Positions 46,579-57,530 of a stretch of DNA of 64,000 nt are shown one piece after another. The stretch comes from Acidobacteriota bacterium. Lineage in GTDB: Bacteria; Acidobacteriota; Thermoanaerobaculia; Multivoradales; Multivoraceae. The DNA lies in NCBI GenBank assembly GCA_028877275.1, contig JAPPFP010000006.1, forward strand, positions 248,001 through 312,000, written 5' to 3'. The notes under the pieces were generated by a model that made no database searches, was not told where the DNA came from, and worked only from the letters and a program-made list of their open reading frames with translations. Every line of letters starts with the position of its first letter. Position 1 is the first letter of the stretch. The translations under genes and the position numbers were made by a program.

Positions 46579-47343
46579 TCAGCTCAAAGTAGCAGCACCG
46601 TCGGTAGCACCCAGCCAGTACAGGTTCTGGCGGCCCCCGGGCCCGTCGGAGCGGTAGCGCGCGACTTCGGCCAGCGTGAGACCGTTGATCAGACGATCCA
46701 GTTCCGGTTCGCCGGTGTGGTGGCAGTAGCGGCGGGCCTGAGAGTCGCCCGGCCCCCAGCGCAGCAGGTGATCTCCGGGCTCGAGTTCCGCGGCGTCGAC
46801 GCCGGCTTCCGAGGTCCAGTCGAGCCCGCGGCGCTCGAAGCCGGGGTCGTCGGCGAACTGCCAGCAGGTGAGGGCCAGGAGACCGCCGGGCGCCACGACC
46901 GACACGGCGCGCTCCAGGGCGCGGCGGCGCGTGTCGAAGCCCGGGAGGTGGTGGAGAACGCCGAAGAGGACGACGAGGTCGTAGGTCGCTGCGTCGAGGA
47001 CGCAGTTCTCGATGTCGTTGACCTCGAACCGGATGTGGTCAAGGCCGGTGGTGGCCGCTCGGGCGTGGTCGATCAGCTCGCGGCTGAGGTCGATGCCCTG
47101 GCAAGTGAAGCGTCGGTGGCTGAGAAGTTCGGGGTTGTACTCCAGGAAGAGGGCGAAGCGTCCGTTGCCGCAGCCGAGGTCGAGGACACGCAAGGGACGG
47201 TTCGTGGTTTGGGCCGCGGTCTCGACGACGCGTCGCCATCCCGGCCAGCCGCCCGGGTGGCGGGTGCGGTCGAAGTCGGCCGCGTACCGGCTGTAGAAGT
47301 CGCGGTTGATCCGGCGGAGGGCGGCCTGGGTGGAGGCGTCCAA
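46579..47343 (-). CDS. SAM-dependent methyltransferase, class I
   Basis: A 254-residue Rossmann methyltransferase. The SAM-binding motif I is LRVLDLGCGNGRFALFLE, and the acidic loop follows at QGIDLSRELI. YDLVVLFGVLHHLPG is motif IV/V of small-molecule methyltransferases. The N-terminal NRDFYSRYAADFDRTRHPG is typical of tRNA or small-molecule methyltransferase relatives. The substrate cannot be told. It lies 4 bases after the SDR gene and 16 bases before the serine hydrolase, on the same strand. Confidence 0.9.
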   Translation of the reverse strand: MDASTQAALRRINRDFYSRYAADFDRTRHPGGWPGWRRVVETAAQTTNRPLRVLDLGCGNGRFALFLEYNPELLSHRRFTCQGIDLSRELIDHARAATTGLDHIRFEVNDIENCVLDAATYDLVVLFGVLHHLPGFDTRRRALERAVSVVAPGGLLALTCWQFADDPGFERRGLDWTSEAGVDAAELEPGDHLLRWGPGDSQARRYCHHTGEPELDRLINGLTLAEVARYRSDGPGGRQNLYWLGATDGAATLS

Positions 47344-47347
47344 CCGG

Positions 47348-48160
47348 TTACCCCGAACCGAGGCTGAGGCCGCCGTCGACGGCGAGCAGGGCTCCGGTGA
47401 TCCAGTCGTTCGCCGGGTCGCAGAGGAAGACGACCGCTCGCGCGACGTCGGCCGGCTCGCCGACGCGGCCCAGCGGCACCTCGTCGCCGAAGCCTTCGAG
47501 GAAGGCGGCGGCCTCGTCCGCCGGCATGATCGTCTCGAAGATCGGGGTGCGCACGACCCCGGGAAGTACCGCGTTGACCCGAATCCGGTCGCCGGCGAGC
47601 TCGGCCGCGAGGCTGCGGGTCAACGCGTCGACGCCGGCCTTCGCGGCCGTGTAGACGGAGCAGTTGGCGAGCGGCGATTGAGTGAGCGACGACGAGATGT
47701 TGACGATCGAGGCGCCGCCGCGACCCGCGCGGAGATGGGGGATCGCGGCCCGGGTCGCGAACAGCACGCCCTTCAGGTCGACGTCGACGACGAGGTCGAC
47801 CGGGTCGGGTTCGGCTCCGTCGCTCTCGGCCGCGAGCGGACCGGCGCGGTAGACGCCGGCGCAGTTGACCAGGATGTCCAGCCCGCCGAGTTCGCGTGCC
47901 GCTTCGTCCACCATCTGCCGCGCGCCGCCGGCACGCGAGACATCGGCGGCGACGCCGACCGCGGGAAGGCCGAGCGCGCGCAGCTCGGCGGCGGCCGTTT
48001 CGACCGCCTCCCGGCGGCGGCCGCCGAGGGCGATACCGCATCCGCCCCAGGCGAGGGCGCGGGTGATCGCCAGTCCGATGCCGCTGCCGCCGCCCGTGAC
48101 CAGGGCGGCCCGGCCCGCGAACGGCGTCACGGCGGTGCTCTCGCCGACTGTGGTCGTCAT
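47348..48160 (-). CDS. Short-chain dehydrogenase/reductase
   Basis: A 270-residue classical SDR starting at ATG 48160. Cofactor motif TGGGSGIGLAITRAL (about 23-37), the NNAG-like ILVNCAGVYRAG, and catalytic SSSLTQSPLANCSVYTAAKAG (YxxxK near residue 174). GGRRREAVETAAA after the Gly-rich loop carries Arg residues consistent with NADP(H). The typical C-terminus is DWITGALLAVDGGLSLG. Its substrate is unknown. It diverges from the Elp3 gene by 48 bases. Confidence 0.93.
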   Translation of the reverse strand: MTTTVGESTAVTPFAGRAALVTGGGSGIGLAITRALAWGGCGIALGGRRREAVETAAAELRALGLPAVGVAADVSRAGGARQMVDEAARELGGLDILVNCAGVYRAGPLAAESDGAEPDPVDLVVDVDLKGVLFATRAAIPHLRAGRGGASIVNISSSLTQSPLANCSVYTAAKAGVDALTRSLAAELAGDRIRVNAVLPGVVRTPIFETIMPADEAAAFLEGFGDEVPLGRVGEPADVARAVVFLCDPANDWITGALLAVDGGLSLGSG

Positions 48161-48208
48161 CGCTCCGTTGCGTCTGGTTGCCAGACGCCGGCGTAGTAGG
48201 TTCCCGTC

Positions 48209-50044
48209 ATGGCGGCGACAATAGCCCCGAAGCGTTTCTCGTTCGAGCCCGAAGAGCACGCGACGGAGCTCGACGCGATCATCGGCGCCATCGAGAGCGC
48301 GCCGCGCTTCGAGGAGCGCGACCTCGAGGATCTGCTGCGCCGCCACCCGAAGAACGGGAGGGGGTTCTTCTCGAAGAGCGAGCTGATCCGCGGCTATCGC
48401 GCGCTTCGACCCGGTTCGGCGGGCGAGCGGACGTTTGTCGACCGGGTGCGGATGAAGCCGGTTCGCACCCGGAGCGGCGTGGCGCCGGTCACCGTGCTGA
48501 CCAAGCCCTTTCCGTGCCCGGGCCGGTGCATCTTCTGCCCCAGCGACGTGCGGATGCCGAAGAGCTACCTGTCGTCGGAGCCCGGCGCCCAGCGGGCCGC
48601 CGAACACCAGTTCGATCCCTACCGGCAGACGTTCTCCCGCCTCCGCGCCTACCGCCACATCGGGCATCCGATCGACAAGGTGGAGTTGATCGTCCTCGGC
48701 GGCACCTGGTCGAGCTACCCGGAGGGCTACCAGGTCTGGTTCATCCTGCGCTGTCTCCAGGCGATGAACGAGTTCGTCGACGTGTCGTCCGGCCCGGCTG
48801 CGGATCCTCTGTTGACGTTCGCTCCCGCGGTGGACTACCGACAGCTCGGGGAGACCGTGCGTGGTGCGGGGATCGGCTCGTCGGACGCCGCAGCCGGCCG
48901 CAGTTACAACCGGGTCGTCTCCGACTGGATCGCCGCGCACCCACGAGCGGCAGGCGAGGCTCGCGAACAGAACGCCGGCTGGTCCGATCTGCTGGCGGCC
49001 CAGCGGGAGAACGAGACCTCGCCGGTCCGCTGCGTCGGGTTGTCGCTCGAGACCCGGCCCGACCGGCTCGACGCGGCGGAGGCGCTGCGCATGCGGCGGC
49101 TCGGAGCGACCAAGGTCCAGATCGGCATCCAGAGCATGGACGACGATGTCCTGGCGCTGAACGGCCGCGGCCACGACACGGCCCGGTCGCGTCGCGCCGT
49201 GCGCCTCCTGCGCCAGGCCGGCTTCAAGATCCAGGCGCACTGGATGCCGAATCTCCACGGTTCCACCCCGGCGAAGGACCGTGAGGACTTCGACCGGCTG
49301 TTCTCCGACCCGGACATGAGACCGGACGAGCTCAAGGTCTACCCCTGCTCCCTGATCGAGAGCGCCGAGCTGATGGCCTACTACCGGCGCGGAGAGTGGC
49401 GGCCGTACGAGGGGGATGAACTGCTCGACGTGCTCGTCCACAGCCTGGGCGCTGCGTCGCGTTACTGCCGCCTGACGCGGGTGATCCGCGACATCCCCGG
49501 CACGGACATCGTGACCGGCAACCGCACGACGAATCTGCGGCAGGTGGCCGAGGCCGAAGCGGCGGCGCGCGGCGTCCGCTGCCGGGACATTCGCGCACGC
49601 GAGGTCGGCGGCCGCCCGGTCGATCCGCGGCGGCTTCGCCTGCGGCGCACGGACTACGAGGCGTCGGGCGGCCGGGAGATCTTCCTCGAGTTCGTGACCG
49701 CGGAGGACCGGATCGCGGGGTTCCTGCGGCTTCGACTGCCCGCGCCGACCGGCACCGGTGCTCTTCCGATCCCGGAGCTGGCGGACGAGGCGATCATCCG
49801 CGAAGTTCACGTCTACGGAGCGGTCGTCGGTCTGGGCGATCGGGAGAAGGGACGGTCGCAGCACGTTGGCCTCGGCCGGCGGCTGATCGCCGAGGCGCTG
49901 GACGTCGCCGCTGGCGCGGGATTCAGTCAGGTAGCCGTCATCTCTTCGGTCGGCACTCGCCAGTACTACCGCCGCCTCGGCTTCGAGGACGGAGAGCTGT
50001 ACCAGCACCGGTCGGCGCGGAGGCCGCTGGAGGCGCCGTCGTGA
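48209..50044 (+). CDS. Elp3-like tRNA uridine-34 carboxymethyl/acetyl-modifying enzyme
   Basis: A 611-residue radical SAM plus GNAT protein. The radical SAM cluster is CPGRCIFC (C103, C107, C110), inside the Elp3-typical TKPFPCPGRCIFCPSD context. Further Elp3 marks are MKPVRTRSGVAPVTVLTK, GGTWSSYPEGYQVWFI and VGLSLETRPD. GNAT marks are REVHVYGAVVGLG, SQHVGLGRRLIAEAL and VISSVGTRQYYRRLGFEDGE near the C-terminus. Elp3 makes cm5U34 in tRNA anticodons from acetyl-CoA and SAM. It is universal in eukaryotes and archaea but rare in bacteria, which normally use MnmEG. Cys spacing is CX3CX2C. The stop overlaps the pncB start. Confidence 0.92.
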   Translation: MAATIAPKRFSFEPEEHATELDAIIGAIESAPRFEERDLEDLLRRHPKNGRGFFSKSELIRGYRALRPGSAGERTFVDRVRMKPVRTRSGVAPVTVLTKPFPCPGRCIFCPSDVRMPKSYLSSEPGAQRAAEHQFDPYRQTFSRLRAYRHIGHPIDKVELIVLGGTWSSYPEGYQVWFILRCLQAMNEFVDVSSGPAADPLLTFAPAVDYRQLGETVRGAGIGSSDAAAGRSYNRVVSDWIAAHPRAAGEAREQNAGWSDLLAAQRENETSPVRCVGLSLETRPDRLDAAEALRMRRLGATKVQIGIQSMDDDVLALNGRGHDTARSRRAVRLLRQAGFKIQAHWMPNLHGSTPAKDREDFDRLFSDPDMRPDELKVYPCSLIESAELMAYYRRGEWRPYEGDELLDVLVHSLGAASRYCRLTRVIRDIPGTDIVTGNRTTNLRQVAEAEAAARGVRCRDIRAREVGGRPVDPRRLRLRRTDYEASGGREIFLEFVTAEDRIAGFLRLRLPAPTGTGALPIPELADEAIIREVHVYGAVVGLGDREKGRSQHVGLGRRLIAEALDVAAGAGFSQVAVISSVGTRQYYRRLGFEDGELYQHRSARRPLEAPS

Positions 50045-51456
50045 GCGCTCTGACGACCGACCTCTACCAGTTGACGATGGCCCAGGGGTATTGGCGGAAC
50101 GGCCGCCACCTGGACCGGGCCAGCTTCTACCTGTCCATTCGCCACACCCCGTTCGACGGCGGCTTCGCCGTCGCGGCCGGCCTGGAGCAGGTCGTCGAGT
50201 TCCTGGTCGACCTGCGCTTCGAGCCCGAGGACATCGAGTACCTGCGAAGCCTCGCCGGTAGCGACGGCAGGCCTCTGTTCGCCCGTGACTTCCTGGAGGC
50301 GTTGCCGCAGCTCGACCTCGCGGTCTCGCTCGCGGCCGTGCCGGAGGGCACTGCGGTGTTCGCGAGGGAACCGTTGCTGCGGATCGAGGCGCCGCTGCTG
50401 GTTGGCCAGTTGATCGAGACGCCCGTCCTCAACATCTTCAACTTCCAGACGCTGGTGGCGACGAAGGCTGCCAGGCTTTGCCACATCGCCGCGCCGGGCC
50501 AGCCGGTGCTGGAGTTCGGTCTGCGCCGGGCGCAGGGCTTCGACGGCGGTTTGAGCGCCAGCCGCGCCGCCTACGTCGGCGGCTGCTTCGCGACCTCGAA
50601 CGTCGAGGCGGGCCAGCGCTTCGGGATTCCGGTGAGGGGCACGCACGCGCACAGTTGGGTCCAGGCCTTCGACTCGGAACCCGAAGCGTTCGACGCGTTC
50701 GCCGAGACGATGCCCAACAACTGCGTCCTCCTGGTCGACACCTACGACGTGGAACGGGGAATCGAGCACGCGATCGCCACCGCGCGGATGCTCGAACGGC
50801 GCGGCCAGCGGTTGCTCGGCATCCGCCTCGACTCGGGCGATCTCCTGCTGCAGAGCCGCGCGGCACGACGGCGGCTCAACGAGGCGGGACTCGAGGACGT
50901 CGCGATCGTCGTCAGCGACAACCTGGACGAGAAGAAGATCCTGGCGTTGCGGCGGGCGGGCGCGGCGATCGACATCTGGGGCGTCGGGACCTCGCTGGTC
51001 ACGGCGGCGGGCGCGGGTGCGCTGGGAGGCGTGTACAAGCTGTCGGCCATCAGGCGGTGCGGCGAGGAGTGGTGGCGGCCGGTGTTCAAGTTCGGCGCCG
51101 GGGTCGGCAAGGCGTCCCTGCCGGGGCGGCTGCAGGTGCGCCGCTACCGCGGTGCCGCCGGCGGTCTGGAGCGGGACGTGATCCATGCGCTCGACGAGGG
51201 CGGGGAGGCCTCTGGCCTGGACGACCCCGGCGGCCTGGATCTGCTTGTGCCGGTGCTGGAAGAGGGGCGGCTTCTGGCGCCGCTGCCGTCACTCGATGCC
51301 GCTCGCGAGATCGCGGGACGCGAGGTGGCTTCCCTGCCGCCGGCGCTGCAGGACCTCGAGGCTCACGGGCCGGCGCCGGTCGAGGTCACGGCGAGCCTGA
51401 TGGAACAGTGCGACCGGCTGGCGGCCTCCCACGCGCCGCCCGCCCGCTCGGCCTGA
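50041..51456 (+). CDS. pncB: Nicotinate phosphoribosyltransferase
   Basis: A 471-residue enzyme of the TIM-barrel-like phosphoribosyltransferase fold, converting nicotinate and PRPP to NaMN in NAD salvage. It opens with ALTTDLYQLTMAQGY. Substrate and PRPP sites include ATKAARLCHIA, EFGLRRAQGFDGG, GTHAHSWVQAF with the catalytic histidine, and LLGIRLDSGDL with the DSGD motif. WGVGTSLVTA lies near the C-terminal part. GTG 50041 overlaps the Elp3 stop (GTGA), so the two genes are coupled. nadE follows after 46 bases. Confidence 0.95.
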   Translation: MSALTTDLYQLTMAQGYWRNGRHLDRASFYLSIRHTPFDGGFAVAAGLEQVVEFLVDLRFEPEDIEYLRSLAGSDGRPLFARDFLEALPQLDLAVSLAAVPEGTAVFAREPLLRIEAPLLVGQLIETPVLNIFNFQTLVATKAARLCHIAAPGQPVLEFGLRRAQGFDGGLSASRAAYVGGCFATSNVEAGQRFGIPVRGTHAHSWVQAFDSEPEAFDAFAETMPNNCVLLVDTYDVERGIEHAIATARMLERRGQRLLGIRLDSGDLLLQSRAARRRLNEAGLEDVAIVVSDNLDEKKILALRRAGAAIDIWGVGTSLVTAAGAGALGGVYKLSAIRRCGEEWWRPVFKFGAGVGKASLPGRLQVRRYRGAAGGLERDVIHALDEGGEASGLDDPGGLDLLVPVLEEGRLLAPLPSLDAAREIAGREVASLPPALQDLEAHGPAPVEVTASLMEQCDRLAASHAPPARSA

Positions 51457-51502
51457 ACCACCGGAAGACGGCGCTTCGGCGGCCGGTCGTTCATAATCCC
51501 GC

Positions 51503-53596
<2,094 letters not shown>

Positions 53597-53626
53597 AGGT
53601 GCCGGCGCTGACACAGTCCTGGTGTC

Positions 53627-53655
53627 GGTGCGCCGGCCTTCTGGCCGGCATCCGG
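53627..53655. repeat. Palindromic repeat element, intergenic copy
   Basis: GCCGGCC-TTCT-GGCCGGC with flanking sequence forms a 29-base unit. It lies between nadE and the pncA-like gene, whose stop is 2 bases away. An identical 29-base copy starts at 57627. No T-tract follows either way, so it is a poor intrinsic terminator. Confidence 0.8.
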
Positions 53656-53657
53656 GT

Positions 53658-54710
53658 TCAGGCCCAGTCGGACGCGTCGTCTTCGGAACTCGCGATGTGG
53701 ACTCCGGCCTCCTGCCAGCGCTTCATCGAGGCTTCGACCTCGGGTGTGAAGTCGGCGATGAGCCGGTCCGGCGTGTTCGGGTCGGGCACGGCGACCGCCG
53801 ACATGCAATCGGCAAGCACATGCAGCCGGCTTGTCGGGACGTCGCGGGACTGCATTTCGGCCAGCAGGTCGTCGACGGTGTAGCGGACGCAGTGGCTGGC
53901 CGCCTGGCCGGCCACGATGATCGCGTCGGCTTCGAGCAGCCAGTCGATCAGCGCCTGGTTGCGCCGATCGAGTTCTTCCCCGTCGTGTCGGACCAGGACC
54001 TCCGGCGAGAGCACGGAGTAGAACTCGGTGAGAGGATTCGTGCCCTTGATCAGAACCGGCGTCTCGGCGTTGCGGGCGTAGCTGAAGAACAGCCGCGCTT
54101 CCTGCACCGCGCCGACCAGGCCGTGGCCCTCGCTGCCGAGGAAGCAATGCGGCGGCCACAGATACAGGCTGTACTTCCCGGTCGCCTCGAGTCGGCAGCA
54201 GTAGTCCAGGGCCTGGCGCCTGAGCCAGTCGTAGGTGCCGTCGCCGAACCAGCCGGCCAGGGCCGGGTTGGGCACCGCCCTGCCGGCTTCGACCTCGGAT
54301 GCGAGCACTTCGCGGTAGCCGTCGAGCTGCCTGCCCGAGCCGTCGACCCAGAAGGACGAGAAGAAGATCTGCTGCGGCGTGTGGCTGTCGAGGCTGGATG
54401 CGATCTCAGTCAGGTTGCCGAGGTTGCGGTAGATGAAGCGGACCACCCGGTCGGTGTCCTCGATCGCGCCGCGGCCCGAGCGGCCGCCGACGTAAAGGGC
54501 GCCCTCGGGAAGGCAGAAGTCCCGCTGCTCGTCGACCAGCAACAGGACGCGGCGGGTCTTGTCGCTTGTGGCCGGACCGAGGTTGTGGCGGCTACGCCAT
54601 TCCGCCGCCGCGGCCGCGACGCGGTTCGGGTCGGGGTCGTATGACCACTCGCCGCTCCGGTAGGGATCACTATCAGGGCCGGTACCGGCGGGCAGGGGTA
54701 GCAGCGTCAT
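53658..54710 (-). CDS. Isochorismatase/nicotinamidase-fold cysteine hydrolase (pncA-like)
   Basis: A 350-residue cysteine hydrolase, longer than the usual 180-220. The fold is recognisable by VLLLVDEQRDFCLPEGAL (catalytic Asp60), SLDSHTPQQIFFSSFW and the nucleophile loop VAGQAASHCVRYTVDDLL (Cys near 273). IKGTNPLTEFYSVLS supplies a lysine. The metal-site histidine that follows DxH in true nicotinamidases (PxxH) reads PQQI here. The enzyme therefore may not be a standard nicotinamidase, although next to pncB and nadE that role is the best guess. A 40-residue leader and a 60-residue insert explain the length. Confidence 0.8.
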   Translation of the reverse strand: MTLLPLPAGTGPDSDPYRSGEWSYDPDPNRVAAAAAEWRSRHNLGPATSDKTRRVLLLVDEQRDFCLPEGALYVGGRSGRGAIEDTDRVVRFIYRNLGNLTEIASSLDSHTPQQIFFSSFWVDGSGRQLDGYREVLASEVEAGRAVPNPALAGWFGDGTYDWLRRQALDYCCRLEATGKYSLYLWPPHCFLGSEGHGLVGAVQEARLFFSYARNAETPVLIKGTNPLTEFYSVLSPEVLVRHDGEELDRRNQALIDWLLEADAIIVAGQAASHCVRYTVDDLLAEMQSRDVPTSRLHVLADCMSAVAVPDPNTPDRLIADFTPEVEASMKRWQEAGVHIASSEDDASDWA

Positions 54711-54823
54711 GGCTGGTGAACGCTAGCAAGCGGCCGGGAGAGTTTGGCCGCGCTGCTGCTACTCTCGCGCCCTTCCATGAAACGGCCACGGAACGGCCCC
54801 GAAAAGCGAACAGGAGCAGGCAA

Positions 54824-55615
54824 GTGAGCTACGAGTTTCTCCAGGTCGAGAAGAACGATCACGTCTGGGAAGTGACCCTCAACCGGCCGGAACGCATGAA
54901 CGCGATCCACCCGCCGACGAGCCAGGAGCTCGACTCGGTGTTCAACGACTTCGCGGCCGACGACGACGCCTGGGTGGCGATCCTCACCGGGGCGGGTGAC
55001 CGCGCCTTCTCGGCCGGCAACGACCTGAAGTACCAGGCCGAGCACGGCAGCAAGACGGTCCGTGCCGGGATGAAGGGCGTGCGCGGCGGTTTCGGCGGGA
55101 TCACGGCGCGATTCGACCTGCACAAGCCGATGATCGCGGCGGTCAACGGCTTCGCCCTCGGCGGCGGCTTCGAGCTGGTGCTGGCCTGCGACATCATCAT
55201 CGCCTCCGAGAAGGCGACCTTCGGGCTGCCCGAGCCCCGGGTCGGACTGATGGCCGGCGCGCTGGGAGTGCACCGGCTGCCGCGGCAGATCCCGTACCAC
55301 CAGGCGATGGGCATGCTGCTAACCGGCCGTCACATCACGCCGCAGGAGGCGAACGAACTCGGGATCGTCAACGAAGTGTGCGCCCACGACGAGTTGCTCG
55401 ACCGGGCCCGAGCCTGGGCGGCGCAGATTCTGGAGTGCGCGCCGCTGTCGGTGCGCGCCAGCAAGGAGGCGGCGAACAAGGGGCTCGGCATGGCGCTCGA
55501 GCAGGCGGCGGGTTCGATCTTCCCGTGGACGGCGCAGATGAACCAGTCGGAGGACCTGATCGAGGGTCCGAGGGCGTTCGCCGAGAAGCGGCCGCCGAAC
55601 TGGAAGGGGCGCTAG
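54824..55615 (+). CDS. Enoyl-CoA hydratase/isomerase family protein
   Basis: A 263-residue crotonase-fold enzyme. GTG 54824 follows AGGAG by 8 bases and gives the usual length; upstream open sequence is antisense to the cysteine hydrolase. Oxyanion-hole segments are RAFSAGNDLKYQAEHG and GFALGGGFELVLACDIIIAS. The catalytic Glu region is LPEPRVGLMAGALGVHRLP: Glu at the first position of EPRVGL is present, and the second Glu of hydratases appears replaced. Thus isomerase or another acyl-CoA reaction is possible. An SDR follows 20 bases later. It may act in a beta-oxidation-like route. Confidence 0.92.
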   Translation: MSYEFLQVEKNDHVWEVTLNRPERMNAIHPPTSQELDSVFNDFAADDDAWVAILTGAGDRAFSAGNDLKYQAEHGSKTVRAGMKGVRGGFGGITARFDLHKPMIAAVNGFALGGGFELVLACDIIIASEKATFGLPEPRVGLMAGALGVHRLPRQIPYHQAMGMLLTGRHITPQEANELGIVNEVCAHDELLDRARAWAAQILECAPLSVRASKEAANKGLGMALEQAAGSIFPWTAQMNQSEDLIEGPRAFAEKRPPNWKGR

Positions 55616-55635
55616 GCCGCCAGGGCGCCCAGTCC

Positions 55636-56397
55636 GTGGAGATCGAAGGCAAGGTCGCCGTCGTCACCGGCTCGTCCTCCGGCGTCGGCGAGGCGACGGC
55701 CGAGCTGCTGGCGAGCCTCGGCGCTTCCGTCGTGGTGAACTACCACAGCGGCGCCGAGGCCGCGGAACGAATCGCCGACGGCATTCGCGACCGTGGCGGC
55801 AGTGCCGTCGCCGTCCAGGCCGACATGCGGAAGGACGCCGACTGCCGGCGTCTCATCGCGTCGGCCGTCGATGCCTTTGGCACGCTGCAGATCCTCGTGA
55901 ACAACGCGGGAATGACCCGTTTCATCGCCCACGACGACCTGGAAGGCGTCACCGACGAGGTCTGGGACGACATTCTCGGCGCCAACCTGCGCGGCGTCTT
56001 CAACTGCACGCGCGCGGCCGCCCCGCACATGAAGGCGGCGGGCGAGGGCGCGGTGGTCAACGTCGCCTCGGTGGCCGGAATCGGCGGCGGCGGCAGTTGC
56101 ATCCCCTATGCCGCGTCGAAGGCCGCGGTCATCGTGATGACGAAGTCGCTGGCGCGGGTGCTCGGCCCCGAAGTCCGGGTCAACACGATCGCCCCCGGCT
56201 TCATCGAGGGGCGCTGGCTCCGCGGCGGACTCGGCGACGAGACCTACGACAAGGCGCAGCAACGCGTGAGCGCGGGCGCGCCGCTCAAGGGCGTGGCGAC
56301 TCCCGAAACCTGCGCCGACGCGATCGTCGCCCTGATCGAGAGGAACGTCTTCGTCACCGGTCACACGGTGACCGTCGACGGCGGCTGGAGCCTCTAG
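55636..56397 (+). CDS. Short-chain dehydrogenase/reductase (FabG-like)
   Basis: A 253-residue classical SDR, starting at GTG 55636. Cofactor motif VVTGSSSGVGEATAELLASLG (TGxxxGxG), NNAG in LVNNAGMTRFIAHDD, and catalytic NVASVAGIGGGGSCIPYAASKAA (YxxxK). The ending is VFVTGHTVTVDGGWSL. HSGAEAAERIADGIRDRGG after the second strand suggests NADP(H), as in FabG. Its TAG stop and the TAG stop of the convergent NSAR-like gene share the four bases CTAG at 56394-56397. It forms a probable operon with the enoyl-CoA hydratase. Confidence 0.94.
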   Translation: MEIEGKVAVVTGSSSGVGEATAELLASLGASVVVNYHSGAEAAERIADGIRDRGGSAVAVQADMRKDADCRRLIASAVDAFGTLQILVNNAGMTRFIAHDDLEGVTDEVWDDILGANLRGVFNCTRAAAPHMKAAGEGAVVNVASVAGIGGGGSCIPYAASKAAVIVMTKSLARVLGPEVRVNTIAPGFIEGRWLRGGLGDETYDKAQQRVSAGAPLKGVATPETCADAIVALIERNVFVTGHTVTVDGGWSL

Positions 56398-57530
56398 ACC
56401 CGGGAGGTTCGACGCAGCGTTTCCCGCTGCACCGTCAACGCCTCGATCCGTTCGCGGTCGACCTCCACGCCGAGGCCCGGGCTCTCCGGCACTTCGACCC
56501 AGCCGTCGGCGTCCATCGTCCACTCGGGCGACACGATGTCGCGGGCCCAGTAGCGGTTGCTGGGGCTGACGTCGCCTGGGATCGTGAAGTTCGGCAGGGA
56601 AGCCAGGGCAACGTTGTAGGCACGGCCGATGCCGCTCTCCAGCATGCCGCCGCACCAGACCGGAATGTCGTTTGACTCGCACAGGTCGTGGATGGCCTTC
56701 GAGGCCGCGAACCCGGCGACCCGACCCGGTTTGATGTTGATGATGCGGCCGCTTCGGAGGCGGATCATGTCCTCGGCGCGGGCGATGTTCGTGATCGACT
56801 CGTCGAGGCAGATCGGGGTCCGCATCCGTCGCTGGAGTTCCGCGTGGCGGGCGACGTCGTCCCAGGCCAGGGGTTGCTCAACCATCACCAGGTCGAGGTC
56901 GTCGAGCTGGACGAGGTGGTCCGTGTCGTCCAGCGTGTAGGCGTTGTTCGCGTCGGCCATCAGCGGCGCGTCGAATCCCAGCCGGTTGCGGACGGCGTGC
57001 AGGTAGTCGAGGTCCTGGCCGGGCTTGATCTTCAGTTTGATCTTCCGGTAGCCCTCGCCCAGCGCCTTCTCGGCCTTGTTGGCGAGGTCCTCGGGCGAAC
57101 TCTGGATGCCGATCGAAATGCCGGTGCCGATCCGCTTCCTTGTGCCGCCGAGTAGCGAGGCCAGGCTTTGTGGGGCCTTCGTCGCCGCCAGCGCCCAGGC
57201 GCCCATCTCGATCGCCGCCTGCGCCATTTCGTGGCCGCGGAGATCCTCCGACAGAGCCACGGCTACGTCGCCGGGTGTCTCGAAGCGTCGCCCCAGCACC
57301 CGTGGCGCCAGCCACTCGCGGATCGCCAGGGTCGCCGTGTCGATGCTCTCGGGCGAGTAGTTCGGGAAGTCGCCCGCCACGCACTCGGACCAGGTCGAGG
57401 CGCCGTCCGCGTCGACCAGCTCCAGCAGCAGGATGCGGCGGGTCGTCGTGACGCCGGACGAGATGCGGAACGGCTCGACCAGGGGCAGCCGGATCTCGCG
57501 CAGGGTGATCGACTCGATCTGAAGGCTCAT
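56394..57530 (-). CDS. N-succinylamino acid racemase / o-succinylbenzoate synthase-like enolase-superfamily enzyme
   Basis: A 378-residue member of the NSAR/OSBS subgroup. The catalytic lysine motif is GYRKIKLKIKPG (K165/K167). Metal ligands are D193 (MADANNAY), E218 (VMVEQPLAW) and D243 (CLDESI), and the opposing lysine is K267 (INIKPGRVAG). The C-terminal cap segment WCGGMLESGIGRAYN is typical. No other menaquinone genes are nearby, so OSBS function is less likely than N-acylamino acid racemization. The GNAT gene directly upstream, overlapping by four bases (ATGA), supports that: such acyltransferases are paired with NSARs. Confidence 0.9.
   Translation of the reverse strand: MSLQIESITLREIRLPLVEPFRISSGVTTTRRILLLELVDADGASTWSECVAGDFPNYSPESIDTATLAIREWLAPRVLGRRFETPGDVAVALSEDLRGHEMAQAAIEMGAWALAATKAPQSLASLLGGTRKRIGTGISIGIQSSPEDLANKAEKALGEGYRKIKLKIKPGQDLDYLHAVRNRLGFDAPLMADANNAYTLDDTDHLVQLDDLDLVMVEQPLAWDDVARHAELQRRMRTPICLDESITNIARAEDMIRLRSGRIINIKPGRVAGFAASKAIHDLCESNDIPVWCGGMLESGIGRAYNVALASLPNFTIPGDVSPSNRYWARDIVSPEWTMDADGWVEVPESPGLGVEVDRERIEALTVQRETLRRTSRV

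Noticed and set aside
48209-50044. Reading the Elp3-like gene as two proteins, a radical SAM enzyme and a separate acetyltransferase
   Set aside because: The frame is continuous, and the domain order and spacing match the single-chain Elp3 family.
53627-53655. Intrinsic terminator between nadE and the pncA-like gene
   Set aside because: The hairpin has no T-run on either side, and the identical sequence occurs inside a coding region, so a repeat element explains it better.
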